Part shown: positions 1 through 11,430 of the stretch, in pieces
Layout: each line of letters begins with the position of its first letter
Numbering within the stretch: the first letter of the stretch is position 1
Source of the DNA: Takakia lepidozioides
Taxonomy: Eukaryota > Streptophyta > Takakiopsida > Takakiales > Takakiaceae
Assembly (NCBI GenBank): GCA_030704615.1
Contig: CM060732.1
Coordinates: 78,041,053-78,105,052 of the forward strand
Length of the DNA: 64,000 nt
Direction of reading: 5' to 3'
Translations under genes and position numbers: made by a program
Notes under the pieces: generated by a model
The model's input: only the letters and a program-made list of their open reading frames with translations
The model's database searches: none
Told to the model about the DNA's origin: nothing

Positions 1-5
1 GATTT

Positions 6-53
6 TATTATTATTATTATTATTATTCTTCTTCTTCTTCTTATTATTACAGG
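6..53. repeat. ATT/CTT microsatellite
   Basis: Run of ATT triplets that changes to CTT triplets and back to ATT at the very left edge of the window. Simple sequence; no coding signal. Confidence 0.9.
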
Positions 54-244
54 GGATAGTAGCCCTGGGATATGTATTAAAAAAAGGGGGTATATAAAGT
101 GGAAAAAATAACCACTTGAGGAACCATGAAGGCTAAAACGCACGGGGAAGCTCCGAGGACCTTGAGAGATTTTTGACATTGATACGTAGTCTCCTCTTTA
201 TCCCCAAGGAAGCATACATTATGGTATCTCTTGACCCTGAAAAA

Positions 245-345
245 TTATTGTCTTCCACTAGGAAGGTGGCCGTCACCTCTTGTGACACCAATCAGTGGAT
301 TGAATCCACAACCACTTTCAAGGTGGTATGACTGGACTGAATATG
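245..345 (-). repeat. tRNA-derived SINE fragment (family B)
   Basis: Read on the minus strand this shows a B-box-like GGATTCAATCC (297-307) followed by CACTGATTGGTGTCACAA and then a CCACCTTCC block. The same string follows the B box at 35999-36060 on the plus strand, and a looser version occurs at 42141-42310 and 49985-50145. The A-box side is degraded here. The tRNA-derived origin is inferred from the better copies. Confidence 0.6.
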
Positions 346-659
346 CTTCCCAACCTGTGCAAAAAGTAAAAATAAACAAGCAAGCAACCCTCAAGCGCCC
401 TAGCCAACCTCCAAATGTTGATGAAAATGATACCAAATGCGGAATTGGTTTTATCCATCATTGTATTTACAACAAGTAGGAATATATGTAGATTTAAATC
501 CTTTGGCAGAAGAGGGAAGAATATGGCCTCCATGTAGATACCATAAGTCATGGATGATGACACAACTTCATCCAAAACCTGACGGGGAAGTTTTTGGGTC
601 CCTTCAACCTACCATTCATAAGGGAATTCAAAAACCAAGAATGTGTTTGTTTAGTAAAC

Positions 660-2760
660 ACTAGGGTAGCTTGTGCCGTTGGCCCAAGTGTCCACTGTCA
701 TCTAAGTCCAAGTGCAATCCCCTATATATCCAAGTGCGTCTCCTATGTCGAAGCCCACAAAACAAAACAAAACAAACAAACAAACAAATAAACAGCCTCG
801 CTTCATATATTGATAACCCCAATCTCGAGACCTAGGGAATATATGAACCTTATGATGAAGACAAATGAGGGTTAAAGGCATGCCGCCTCCTGAGATTGAA
901 ACATCACCGCAAAGAATCCACTACCCATGGATTGGCAGAAAAGCTGACGCAGCGAGCCATCACTTCCCTCAATTACCCTCACGGACCCAATTCCGATCCT
1001 TAAGTTTTCAAGGGAAAATCCATGTTTTTAATATGAGCTACCATGCCTCTGTCCCCTTTAATTATTTGTTTACTTAAAAATGGCAGCATGCTACACCCTC
1101 TTAGAGCACGTGCTGGGTTCAAATATCTTTAAAAATAGCATGCGCCGTTGGCCTAATTGTCTATTGTTATCTAAGCCAAGTGCAAGATCTCCTATGTATC
1201 CCAGTGTGTCTCCTATGTCAAGGCCCAAGTGCGACCTCTAGGATAGCCTGCACCGTTGGCCCAAGCGTCCGTGTGTGAAGAATTGAGATCTAGGCCTAAG
1301 TACAATCTCCTATGTGTCCAAGTGCTTTTCCCATGTAGAGGCCCAAGTGCAACCTCCAGTGTCCACTGTCATCTTAGTCCAAGTGAGATCCCATGTGTAT
1401 CTAGAGACCCTACAGTTTGGGAGATCTCCACATCATTGTTCCAACAAAGCCCACTTTGCTATTTTTGCAATCTCCCCTGTCGAGGCTTCACATATTGATA
1501 TATCCACTTTGCTATTTTTCGCAAATTTCCAGCAACCAAAAATACTTGAAATTCCAAATTCATGCGCCAATCGTTGCTCCACAAAAGCCCACTTTGTTAT
1601 TTTTTCCGAATTTCCAGCGACCAAAAGTATTTGAAGTTCCGTATCTCCCATACCGCAGGTCCAAAAATCATGAGACCAAGTCGGTGCACCCCTCATCATC
1701 GACGGCTTTCCAACGGTACCAAGCACCAGCGTTGGGGCCCCGCGGTTTGGGAGATCTCACCGAAGCTACAAACAAACAAACAAACAAACAAACGTCTCGA
1801 TTCACATATCAATACATGAAGCGAGACCTTTGTTTTGTTTGTTTTTGTAGCATTTTTGAGATCTCCCAAACCGCGGGCCCCAACGCGGGTGCTTGGTGCC
1901 ATTGGAAAGCCCTCGATGAGGAGGGGTGAGGTCTCATGATTTTTGGACAAGCGGTGAGGGAGATGTGGAATTCCAAGTACTTTTGGTCGTTGGAAATTCA
2001 CAAAAAATAGCAAAAATGGCAAAGTGGGCATTCCCGGGACATGGTTGGAGCCTCAACGGGAGAGATATCAAGGGAAAGGTCTCCAGTTCAAATCTGGTCG
2101 TAGGCTCTATGGGAAAAAAAATGATTGGATATGGCTTGCTTCATATATTGATGCACTTGGACTTAGATGACACTGGACACTTGGGCCAACGACACATGCT
2201 ACCCTAGACAATATATGAAGCGAGACGTTTGTTTTGTTTTGTTTTGTAGCGTCGTTGAGATCTCCCAAACTGTGGGGATCCAATGCGGGTGCTTTGGTGC
2301 CATTGGAAAGCCCTCGACAAGGTGGGGTGCATGGGCTTGGTCTCATGATTTTCTTGGACCTGCGGCGTGGGAGATGTGCAATTCCAAGTACTTTTGGTCA
2401 CTGGAAATTCACAAAAAATAGCAAAACTGGCAAAGCGGGCATTCCAGGGATAATGGTTGGAGCCTCGACGGGAGAGATATCAAGGGAAAGGTCTCCGGTT
2501 CAAATCTGGTCGTAGGCTCTGTGGAAAAAAACTTACTTAGATGACACTGGACACTTGGGCCAACGGCATAAGCTACCCTAGAGGTCGCATTTGGGCCTCG
2601 ACATAGGAGACGTACTTGGATACATAGGAGATTGCACACTGGGTTTCGACATAGGAAACGCACATGGGAGACGCCCCAGTTGGATACATAGGAGACGCGC
2701 TTGGATACATAGGGATTGCTTGGGCTTAGATGACACTTGACGCTTGGGGCAATTAGAGTC
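660..2760. repeat. Cluster of dispersed repeat family R1
   Basis: Several degenerate copies of one family. Recognition blocks, in order along the plus orientation, are CTTGGGCCAACGGCACA, GCTACCCTAG, ATATATGAAGCGAG, a (GTTT)n or (TTTTG)n run, TAGCGTTGAGATCTCC, GGTGCTTGGTACCATTGG, AAAGCCCTCGATGAGGAGG, GTCTCATGATTTTTGGAC, AAGTACTTTTGGTCGCTGG and GTGAAAAATAGCAAAGTGGG. Copies occur in both orientations here and again at 37.36-39.98 kb. Shorter tandem blocks (CGACATAGGAGACGCACTTGG) are nested at 2590-2720. A B-box-like GGTTCAAATCTGG (about 2498-2510, with a looser copy about 2090-2102) ends two copies. No protein signal; ORFs across it are chance frames. Confidence 0.85.
1433..2110. repeat. Head-to-head inverted pair of R1 copies
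   Basis: The left arm (about 1433-1805) is the reverse complement of the right arm (about 1818-2110). The arms meet at the end that normally carries ATATGAAGCGAG and the (GTTT)n run, with only about ten bases between them. Both arms contain the GAGATCTCCCAAACCGCGG block. This could be a fold-back element or two independent insertions; imperfect pairing favours an old event. Confidence 0.75.
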
Positions 2761-3232
2761 CTATGATGGGATGGATTGAAGAGCCACACCCTGGTTCGAT
2801 CACACAAATGTCAGACTATGGCTTACAAGTTACGATGAACTTGTTGTACAACCCTTCATCTTGAACACCTATAAAGATACTTTCTCTTCTCTCCACATGA
2901 ATAAAGAATTAAGCTGATAGTGAATGACTACGGCATTGGGCTTTCTTTCGAAGTGATTCATTCAAGGATTTGTAAAAGAGTGAAGCTCTCTAATATGACC
3001 TCCTCTTCCTAAGAGGTTACATGAAGCATTGAAGCGAGTGCCAAGCTGTGTGGTCTTCATGTGAGAAGAAAAATTTAAGCATTATTCATATGAGCCTTGA
3101 CCTGAAGCACCAATGATGACAATTTCAGTCTGAAAATATATACATGACATTATTCCTTGCAATACTTAGCAATTGACTGACCAGTGAAGATGCCCTTAAC
3201 CCGGAGGAAAAAAAAAAAAAAAAAAAAAAAAA
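2760..3232. other. Non-coding stretch ending in poly(A)
   Basis: No gene recognised. The stretch ends in an uninterrupted run of more than 20 A at about 3208-3231, after CTTAACCCGGAGG. An AATAAAG occurs upstream near 2900. The layout is like the 3' end of a retroposed transcript, but I could not find target-site duplications. Confidence 0.4.
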
Positions 3233-3329
3233 CCCACTATGAACATAGAAGTAAAATGTTGATGTTGGGACGACACTTGATCCATTTGGATCCAATACTA
3301 CCCCTCCTAGAACCATTGAATAGTTACCA

Positions 3330-4196
3330 TTTTGTTCCTATAATCAAATTTGATTTCACTGTTGGGGGCCTTGATTTCGACGTGCATACAATCAATCGCA
3401 ATGATTTTTGGAATATATCTGATCTCCTGTCATTTTGGAGCATTGATTTTTTATTCTCAGCTTCTTGCCATTGTAGGTGGTGACCCAAGAGAGAGTCAAT
3501 GACATAGTTAATGGCATGGACCCCGTATCGAAGATACTCATACATGGTTGTTCCAGTAATCAAATTTGATTTCACTGTTAAGGGCCTTGATTTCAATGTG
3601 CATACGATCAATCGCACCGATGACGTTGGGAATATCTGATCTCCTGTCATTTTGGAGCATCGATTTTTTGATTCTCAGCTCCTTGCCATTGTAGGTGGTG
3701 GTCCAAGAGAGAGTTAATGACATAATTAATGGCATGGATCACGTGTCGAAGAAGCTCATACAAGGTTGATTGACCAATTCCAAAAGCCTCATAAAAATCA
3801 ATCATGGTGGCTGCCCATAGTAGTTTATTAATCACTGCCCCTACTCTCATAGGTATAGGTACTATGCTCTTTTGATATTTGGTATCTTGTATTTGTACAG
3901 CTAGTGGCAAGCTGGGTGTTGTACAACAATTCGAATGTGCCTGAGCTCATCTCCATAATCTGCAGCCATTGTTCGTTCTCATATTGTAACAAAAAATCCT
4001 TAAGCCTAGCTCTCGACCTATGTTTGATCCACATCCCTGAAGGCACACCACCTCTTAGCTTGTACTTCATAATCATGAAGAACTGTTGTAAAGAACTCAT
4101 ATAAGTGAGGAAGAATTATCTTCACGATATAGCCAAGTCTGTATGCCTCTTGCGGGGTTCTCATACCACACGACTTAGGATGTTGATCGAGTATAA
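3330..4196 (-). pseudogene. Decayed PIF/Harbinger transposase
   Basis: Read leftward from 4196, broken frames match the HARBI1/plant nuclease-type transposase in order. First is an N-terminal segment around ENEQWLQIMEMSSGTFELL. Then come DTKYQKSIVPIPMRVGAV and the helix-turn-helix-like GIGQSTLYELLRHVIHAINY. Last is the first catalytic-Asp region VIGAIDRMHIEI, normally GAIDGTHI. Several frameshifts separate these pieces, and the second and third acidic residues are not seen because the copy is truncated and duplicated at its left end. In the family this DDE enzyme moves elements with short inverted repeats and a 3-bp target duplication. No terminal repeats or second ORF (Myb-like) are visible, so this is an immobile fossil. 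Confidence 0.8.
3333..3765. repeat. Tandem duplication inside the transposase fossil
   Basis: Two direct copies of about 215 bp (about 3333-3545 and 3549-3765). Each carries AATCAAATTTGATTTCACTG, then GATCTCCTGTCATTTTGGAG, then TTGCCATTGTAGGTGGTG. They differ at scattered sites and small indels. Both encode the GAIDxMHI region, so the copy duplicated part of the catalytic domain after or during decay. Confidence 0.85.
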
Positions 4197-4429
4197 ACAA
4201 TAGAAAATAAAAAATTATCCCATAGCATATCGGATCGGAGTGTTTACTTAATTTGGGTATCAGCTATTACGTACGATGTCCAAAATTGATTGGACCTACC
4301 AAGCAACAGATGTGGGATGTGACCCATTTGGATATGTAGATCAATAGGTGAAAGATGTTTGCATTTGCTTTTTGGTTTTGCTTATATGTATGCAAGTCAA
4401 GTATGAGAGCTATGTAGGAAAATTGAACT

Positions 4430-4890
4430 TTGGTTGATGCTAACTAAAATGGACATGTGTGTGCTAGATAGTAGATGTATAGGGTCGACGTTTGTGGAAT
4501 TGGCAGGAGATTGAATGGCTCCAAATTGCCCGGTTGGGCATATTGGTTTTCTATCTCATTACCTGCAATGTCCATGTGGGAATGGACTTTGTGAAGGTGA
4601 ATTTATAATGAGGAGGAGTTTATAATGTCAATGATTGTCTTTAATAAGAGTAAGGTCAGGTGGTGATTCAATTTGTAAGGAAGGTTTTAGGTTTTGGTTT
4701 ATGATAAGATAGAGAGATATCAAGCTATCCATAAAAAGGTAGCAGGTTGAAGATAATTGGCGTGGGAGAGATTTCAAGGCATCATATATGGCCGTGAGTA
4801 CTACATACAAAATATTCTTGCAACTTGGAAGACGGTTGTATGCTCCCAAGTTGGTGCTAACAGAATAAGTGTCATAACCTGCATATGAGA
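4430..4890 (-). pseudogene. RNase H domain fossil of a retroelement
   Basis: Minus-strand frames read through an RNase H fold: YSVSTNLGAYNRLPS, then ILYVVLTAIYDALKSLP (usually an AELxAI-type helix with a catalytic Glu, here V), then STCYLFMDSLISLYLI (the TDS motif carries its Asp). After a frameshift comes KVHSHMDIAGNEIENQYAQ, which matches the usual KVxSHxxIxGNExADxLA end. Such domains sit at the C-terminus of some non-LTR and other retroelements. No reverse transcriptase is visible next to it, so it is a small truncated insertion. Confidence 0.65.
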
Positions 4891-6600
4891 ATAACTTTTT
4901 CCAAGTAATTTGTCTTTGAGTATCTCATTTTAACTAGGATGTGCCAAGAAATGCTTATGAATCATCTTTATCCAAAAATAAGAAATGATAATTATTTTTA
5001 TAAGCATATTGTTTAATTTACGTATTATTGATATAGTTGTTGTATCATGTTTAATATGGTGAGTGATTGATGTAATATCACATTTATATAGGCCATATGA
5101 TATAAAGACATCGATAGCCAAACACAATTCAATGCTTCATTGACAGTACATCAACCTCTTCTATATCAGTCTTTTTACGAATCTACGAGAGCGGGGATCT
5201 TTGCACAACAACAACCACCAGTGTGGTTCATCCACATCTTTTGTTCTAACTTGTCAAGGAAAAGCAAAAGAATGATCATAGCAGACCGATCGTCGGGGAT
5301 AGTTTTCTCCATGAGGGTAAGAACTCCAATCTTTTTTCTGTTTACAGTGGCTGTTGCTCTTTATTCAATCACCCTAAACCACTTGACCTTTAACAGTCAT
5401 CCAAAAAAATGTTTAAAGTTTAATGAATAGATATATTGCACAATTCCAAAATAGTCAGAAAAACGCATGGATCAATTTCAATCTTTTGAACTCTTCATAA
5501 CGTTTGATCAAAATTGAAAAAATTGAAGGATACACAATATGACAGAAATATTGGATAAAAAAGATAAAAAAGAGTTGTAATGAGATTATGGATGAAAATA
5601 TGAATGGATGAAAGATCAAGGATGAAAATAATGTATGATGTGTTTTGGATGAAATCTTGTAGACAAATTTTTTTAGATGTTAATATGACCAAATTTGTGA
5701 CATTTCATCCACCACAAGCTTGACATTTAAATAGATTAAGTAAACTAGGCAAAGAAATAACTGAAAGTTAGCAAAAAATAAAAAATAAAAAATGTGTGTG
5801 TTCTTTTCCGACTCCCCGCCTTGTACTCGTATATATAAAAGGGAGACAGATTTTGTCTCTTCTATAGATGGTATTCTCTTTTTGCTTCATCTGATTGTGT
5901 GGAAGACGTGGAAGATCGAATTGGAGAGACGGTAGAAATTCAAGTAACAGAGGAGATTAGTGGAAACATGTTGGTTTAGTTCCGAAAATGGGTTAAGGTT
6001 TACGGAATTTTGTGGAGTGGCATAGTTGGAAGATTGGAAGAGATTTCGAAATTGGTTAAAGTTATGAAATTTTGCAGAGTCACAGAATTGTAAGATTCTG
6101 ATGGAGGAGGAGGAGGAGTGAGGATGAGGAGGGAAAAGGAATTCTTAGCTTTAGTTGGCTTCTATTGGTTTTCATGTTATAACAACGATCATTGGTACCA
6201 TTGTAGTAATAGGGTCTTCTTGTGGTCCTTCCACTCCTCCAATTCCGTTTCCATTCTTTCTTGGGCCCTGATCATCTTGCAATTCGTATTCTCCACCATC
6301 GATATGACGCCGTCCTTCCTTAGTCCATAGTGATGAGGCAATGGTTACAGAGTCAAACATTACGTATGAGCGGTTGCTAAAGAATAAAGTGTTTAAAGAA
6401 TCATCAATGGTAAATATTATATATTAAGCAAAGCGTAACACAAAAGACTAATCAAGGAGATCCACATCCCTCAGAAGATGAGTCGATATATCTCATGAGT
6501 TCAATTGCTGTTCCACAAGAAATTAACAATAGGCTCATTGTTTGGGCTTGATAACGTAGTTATCTATTGTATTGAGCAGTTTATCGACGTAGTAAACTTT
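4891..6600. other. Gene-poor AT-rich spacer
   Basis: No protein or RNA gene recognised. A TATA-like TATATATAAAAGGG lies near 5830-5843 in a slightly GC-richer context. It could be a promoter for the decayed gene downstream, but nothing else supports that. Short GGAGGAGGAGG purine tract near 6103-6117. Confidence 0.5.
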
Positions 6601-6608
6601 GCTAAAAT

Positions 6609-9020
6609 AGCACTCACAGTCAGCGCAGTCTTGTCCAGCACACTCCCATGTACCAGACTCTCGTCCAACATACTCCTATCCAGCAGACTGCTTTGCAGAC
6701 TCCCAGCCCGCAGACTGCTATTCAGGATACTCCCAATCAGTAGACTGCCACCCAGAAGACGCCCATCCACCACACTGTTGTCCAGCGGACTCCCAACCAG
6801 CAGACTCCCATTGAGCGGACTCCCAGCCAGCAGACTCTCATTGTTACGACCACCATGGGACTTTTTGGGGTTTGGCGCTCGCCATTGCCGCTCATTGATC
6901 CCGAAGCTGTGGACCTGACACTTGCCCGTCTGAGGGTGGGGGAAGTCAATGCCAATGTGGATTGGTATAATGAGCTCCATCGCATTGTCACGGACGGCCG
7001 GTGGCCTTTTGTTCCCTTTCATTATTCCATGGAATTTACTATGGCAGAAACGAATGAAGTCCTCGAAAGTGCATATTCTGTGGCCCTAGCAGCCACGAAG
7101 GTCCAAAATGCCCCGCCACTGCTTGTCCAATTAATCCTCATGGATGACCCACCGCCTCAGGAACTCAGACATATGCCCATGGCACATCCCACCTTTGGGG
7201 TGTGGAAAGCATTTGCTTGGAATTACTGAATAGTACTTTGATCGCATTTCTTTCCTTCACCATCGATGGATACAGTTCGGCAATTTCCGTTCATACAGTA
7301 AATTGGTAAAGGACCTGCAAAGTTTGAGGAAGTATTTGTTTCATTCATATTCGGATGCGGGTAAGAAGAGTGTTGTGGATGAGGCGTTGCAATGGTTTGC
7401 TGCGGTTAATGGAGCGAGCAGTGTTCGATATTGTGTTGAACAGACCGGATGTGTTCAAAGTCCTATGGTGCAGCTCCCCATTTGAAAACCGCATGCCAGC
7501 GATTCGCCATCTCGATGGAGCATGCTTGGGATGCCAAATCCAAGATATTGGTCTCATTGGCAACCTCCTAGAAGGTAATGCCGACTTCTTCTGGACCGTT
7601 GTGAAGTTCATGGTCTTTTCTTCCACCATCCTGTCAGACTCACTTTGTCCAACTCATCTGTTTCAGGAATGTCCGATTTAGACGAGCACGTGCAGTGTGC
7701 TTTCGATTCCCTTGCCTGAGGTGCACGAGATGTTGTGCTGGCGTTACAGGGACTCCATGACATCGTTCAGCAGACTGCTGATGACGCCATTGCTCAGCAG
7801 ACTAACCCACTGCAACAAAAAGAGCATGGACAGACTGTCAACACTATCCCAGCCACTGTTCAGGAGAGTGGGCGCACTACAGGCCGCACCGAGGACGAGG
7901 AGACTCATGAGCAGACCGGCGAGCAGACTGAAGGACTGCCTCTGCACCAGACCGTGCAGCATACTGAGGACGTCGCTGTCAAGCAGACCGTCCAACATAC
8001 CAATGAGCAGACCGGGCTGCAAACGGATGACCTGGCTGTGTACCAGCAGACTGTGCAGCATACCATTGAGCAGACCGTCCAGCAGATTCACGACCACACT
8101 GACTCGGAGGACCCAACTACACTTCATGTCCACCAGTCTGGATCCTGGCTCGTTGAACAGAGTCGGTTGCACTGGCCTCAACGGGACCTGTCTCTAAATT
8201 TGTGCGGAGTTCTATCAGTGCATTGACGGAGTCTTCTTTTCCCGCCGGGCCATCTTCACATATTGGCGCATCGTTTGAGGATATAAGCCGGGCACTGGTA
8301 AACCATTCTTCTCCAGTGACCCATGGCCTGACAACTATTTTCATTCAGCTCAGCCCGGTTTTGGTTCGTTCGCTTGCGAAAGCTATAGATGATTGTTACG
8401 TGATTGATCGCAATATGGGAACTCAACCCCGTATCATTGACCTTACTGAAGAATTAGACGATGTAGTTGCCGCAGATAATTTAGATGTCGGCGGTAGTCA
8501 AGCTTTTTCTGCATCAGACCCTGAAGACACAGTTGACTTGCAAGTTAATAGATTGATCTCCTCCCTGCAAGAGCAGACCGACCACGAGAGTGACCACCAG
8601 GCTGAACAGCAGACTGACCAGAGCAAAAAGCAGACTGAGCAGCAGACTGAGGACAGTGAGCAGCAGACTGACGCTGAATATGGTCCTCTGAAGGAGGGCC
8701 AACAGCCCCGCCCACAAGAGTGTCCACCAAACTCGACAGCAGACTGACCAGAGCGGCAACCAGACTGAGCACCAGACTGGCCAGACTGAGGACACTGAGC
8801 AACAGACCGATGCCGAACATGGACAGACTAAGGGCCAACATGTCGTTCCCCCCGCACACGAGAGTGTCCACCAGACTCGATAGCAGACTGACCATAACGG
8901 CGAGCAGACTGAGCACCAGACTAACCGCTCTGAGCAGCACAGACTGACTGACGTTCAAGCAGGGGAGCAGTCTGCCCAGTCGCTTCCTTCCAATGACGTC
9001 GTACAGGTTGTGCCCTGCCG
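6609..9020 (+). pseudogene. Unrecognised gene with Gln-Thr repeat domains
   Basis: I do not recognise this gene. From about 6609 one frame gives Gln-Thr every 4-8 residues (for example QQTPIERTPSQQT). It runs straight into a non-repetitive domain starting MGLFGVWRSPLPLIDPE (6855) and continuing to about 7225. After frame changes the domain goes on (YFDRISFLHHRWIQFG, then VFKVLWCSSPFENRMPAIR) to about 7570. A second QT-rich block fills 7770-8120, a mixed acidic stretch 8227-8560 (IDLTEELDDVVAADNL), and a third QT block 8570-8950. Damage visible: a TAG at 6741 where CAG is expected, frame changes near 7226, near 7410 and between the 8607 and 8737 repeat units, and a TAG at 8881 replacing CAG. 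A GTAATG...TTTCAG pair (about 7572-7667) could be an intron. No signal peptide or membrane segment. A nuclear or transposon-derived protein is possible; function unknown. Confidence 0.5.
8607..8950. repeat. 130-144 bp tandem units of CAGACTGA motif
   Basis: Three consecutive units begin with CAGCAGACTGACC at 8607, CAGCAGACTGACC at 8737 and TAGCAGACTGACC at 8881. Each has CAGACTGAGCA-type short repeats followed by a GTGTCCACCA-containing segment. The first spacing (130) is not a multiple of three and breaks the QT frame; the second (144) keeps it. Confidence 0.85.
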
Positions 9021-10170
9021 TCTTCCACCTCTGTGATTTCAGATTTATGTTCAATTTCTGTGTATTGACAGGATCTATTGTACCTACAGGACTTGAGGAC
9101 ACCGTTTCCCTCCAAGGCAATTTCATAACCTGCCAATGTTGCTGATGTTGGCTCCACAACCAGAAAAGGTGGCTTTACTTACAACGCCAAGAACTTCTCA
9201 CAAAGAATAACATGTAAGATAGAGTGTTTTCTTCGATATCCGTGTACAAGATTACAACACCCTGCCATCCTAGATCTTCATACTAAAGGATAATGGTTCG
9301 AAGCTCACTCGAGTACCTTCCACTCAACAATTGCACAGTTGATCGTTTTCGTTTTCCCAAAACTTCGTGCTCATCCACATTTGCTTCAACAAGATCCATT
9401 GTCTCATTCATCTCATTTCATCTCAAATCAAAATGGCCACCGGACGCCAACGGTAGTTCCTTGCTTCACGACAAACACTACACTGAGAACTGTGTATAAT
9501 AAATGTAAGACCTAGAATTCATTCTATTAACATCATAATGTTCAACTGTCCACTCAGTTCCCAAATGATCTGAAAAACATATGGACAACATTTCTTAATA
9601 TAGAGTCTTCATGTAGTCAATTTTAAATCCTACTATCTTTATATAGCTATTATTTTTAGTTACATATCTCATTTACGTTCAACACTATCCTGAACCACGT
9701 GCATCACATACATACAACCTATTTTTAATGATATCTTTATGATGTTGAACATGCATTCGTTATATTTAATGCTATATTTTAGCATAAGAACCATAACCAC
9801 CGCCTATAATTAACAGTGCCTACCACCACATGTGTCATTAATATTTTCCACTGCCCATCATCCAGTACTTCTGTACCTATTCATACATTCATATTATAAA
9901 TATCTACATATAAATAGTCTAAATGTATATTTCTAAAGCTCATCAAATTATAAAGCATCATTGATTAGGACAATTACACATATACACACATATATATATA
10001 TATCTAAACCATCATTAATCAAGTAAACATATCATTGTTCATACTAAACATTAATTATCTTATTGAAATTATTAACATACAAAACATAAATAATTTGTTT
10101 TATTTTGATCATTCGCCGATCATAAAATTAAATATCTTATGTCAAACCCATTCATATTCCTATTTCACTG
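9021..10170. other. AT-rich spacer, no gene seen
   Basis: From about 9490 the base composition drops to strongly AT-rich with short TA-repeat tracts (near 9990). No ORF of interest, no RNA gene, no terminal repeats recognised. Confidence 0.5.
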
Positions 10171-10189
10171 AATTAAAAAAATAATCGAT

Positions 10190-11430
10190 TTCGGTTTTTT
10201 TGCTCGCATAGCTGAGGTGCTAACCTGAGCGGCTCAGGTGATTACCTAAGTGGCTGATCATAAAAGTAAATACCTTACATATTTCTATTTCACTGTAATT
10301 TAAAAAAAATAAAATTCGGTTTATGGCTCACATTGGCCGCTGAGGTGCGAACCTGAGTGACTCAGGTGAACACCCGAGCAGCTCAGGTGATCACATGAGT
10401 GGCCAATCATAAAATTGAATATTTTATTAAATTTCAAATCAATCCATATTTCTATTTTTCTAAAATTAAAAAAAAATGATTTTGGTTTTTGGCTCACATT
10501 GGCCGCTGAGGTGCAAACCCGAGCGGTTCAGGCAAACACCCCAGCCATTCAAGTGGGCGGCTCAGGTGATCACCTGAGCGGCTGATCATAAAATTAAATA
10601 TCTTATTAAATCTCAAACCTATTCATATTCCTATTTCGCTCAATTTTTAAGAAAAAAATTGATTTCGGTTTTTGGCTCACATTGGCCGCTGAGGTGCAAA
10701 CCCGAGCGGTTCAGGCGAACACCCCAGCCATTCAAGTGGGCGGCTAAGGTGAACACCCGAGCGGCTCAGGTGATCACCTGAGTGGCTGATCCTAAAATTA
10801 AATATCTTATTAATTCTCAAACATATTCATATTCCTATTTCGCTCAATTTAAAAAAAAAAACTGATTTCGGTTTTTGGCTCACATTGGTTGCTACCTATT
10901 CATATTTCTAATTTGTTGGAATTTCAAAAAGAATGATTTCTGTTTTTGGCTCGCACTGGCCGCTGCGGGAACGTGAGGGGCTTCGGTGAACACCCCAGCC
11001 ATTGAAGTGGGTAGCTAAGGTGATCACCCGAGCGGCTCAGGTGATCACCTTAGTGGCTGATTTTTCTTTTTAAATTTGATTTCGGTTTTTGGCTCACATT
11101 GGCAGCTCAGGTGCAAACTTGAGCGGTTGAGGTGATCACCCGAGTGGCTGATTCTAAAATTTAAATACCTTACTAAATCTCAGACCTGTTCATATTCCTA
11201 TTTCGATGAAATAAGAAAAATAGAAAAATCGATTTTAATTTCGACTTTCATTCCTTCATACCCTTAATGAAATTTATCGTATAAATTAAATAGTGAATTT
11301 TACTTAAAGTTCCAACATTGAATATCTATCATGGCTTATAGTGTGTTTAGGCCTTATGGTGGCCATCCACCTATAACGACTTGAGCTATTGAAGTGGCAT
11401 GATGGGGTGATTACTTGAGGGGCTGATTAT
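10190..11430. repeat. Degenerate satellite with palindromic core
   Basis: At least seven diverged tandem copies, spaced roughly 70-200 bp. Each contains TTTCGGTTTTTGGCTCACAT, TGGCCGCTGAGGTGC and, further on, a palindrome around GCTCAGGTGATCACCTGAGC (perfect 20-bp palindrome at 10560-10579, near-perfect at about 10764-10783). Between palindromes lies an AT-rich segment (AATTAAATATCTTATTAAA, CATATTCCTATTTCGCT). Copy starts are near 10194, 10316, 10482, 10665, 10867, 10937 and 11082, with a weaker echo near 11395. It sits directly upstream of the Helentron genes and may be part of that element. Confidence 0.85.

Noticed and set aside
5828-5843. TATA box of a gene
   Set aside because: No start codon or exon with coding character follows within 700 bp, apart from the decayed QT gene.
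6609-6918. Two overlapping Leu/Arg- and Leu/Ser-rich frames on both strands as separate genes
   Set aside because: They are off-frame readings of the CAGACTCCC repeat; only the Gln-Thr frame continues into a non-repetitive domain.
10190-11430. Regularly spaced repeats as a possible CRISPR array
   Set aside because: Units are long, diverged and unevenly spaced, linkers are related to each other, and the locus is in a plant nuclear genome beside a Helentron.
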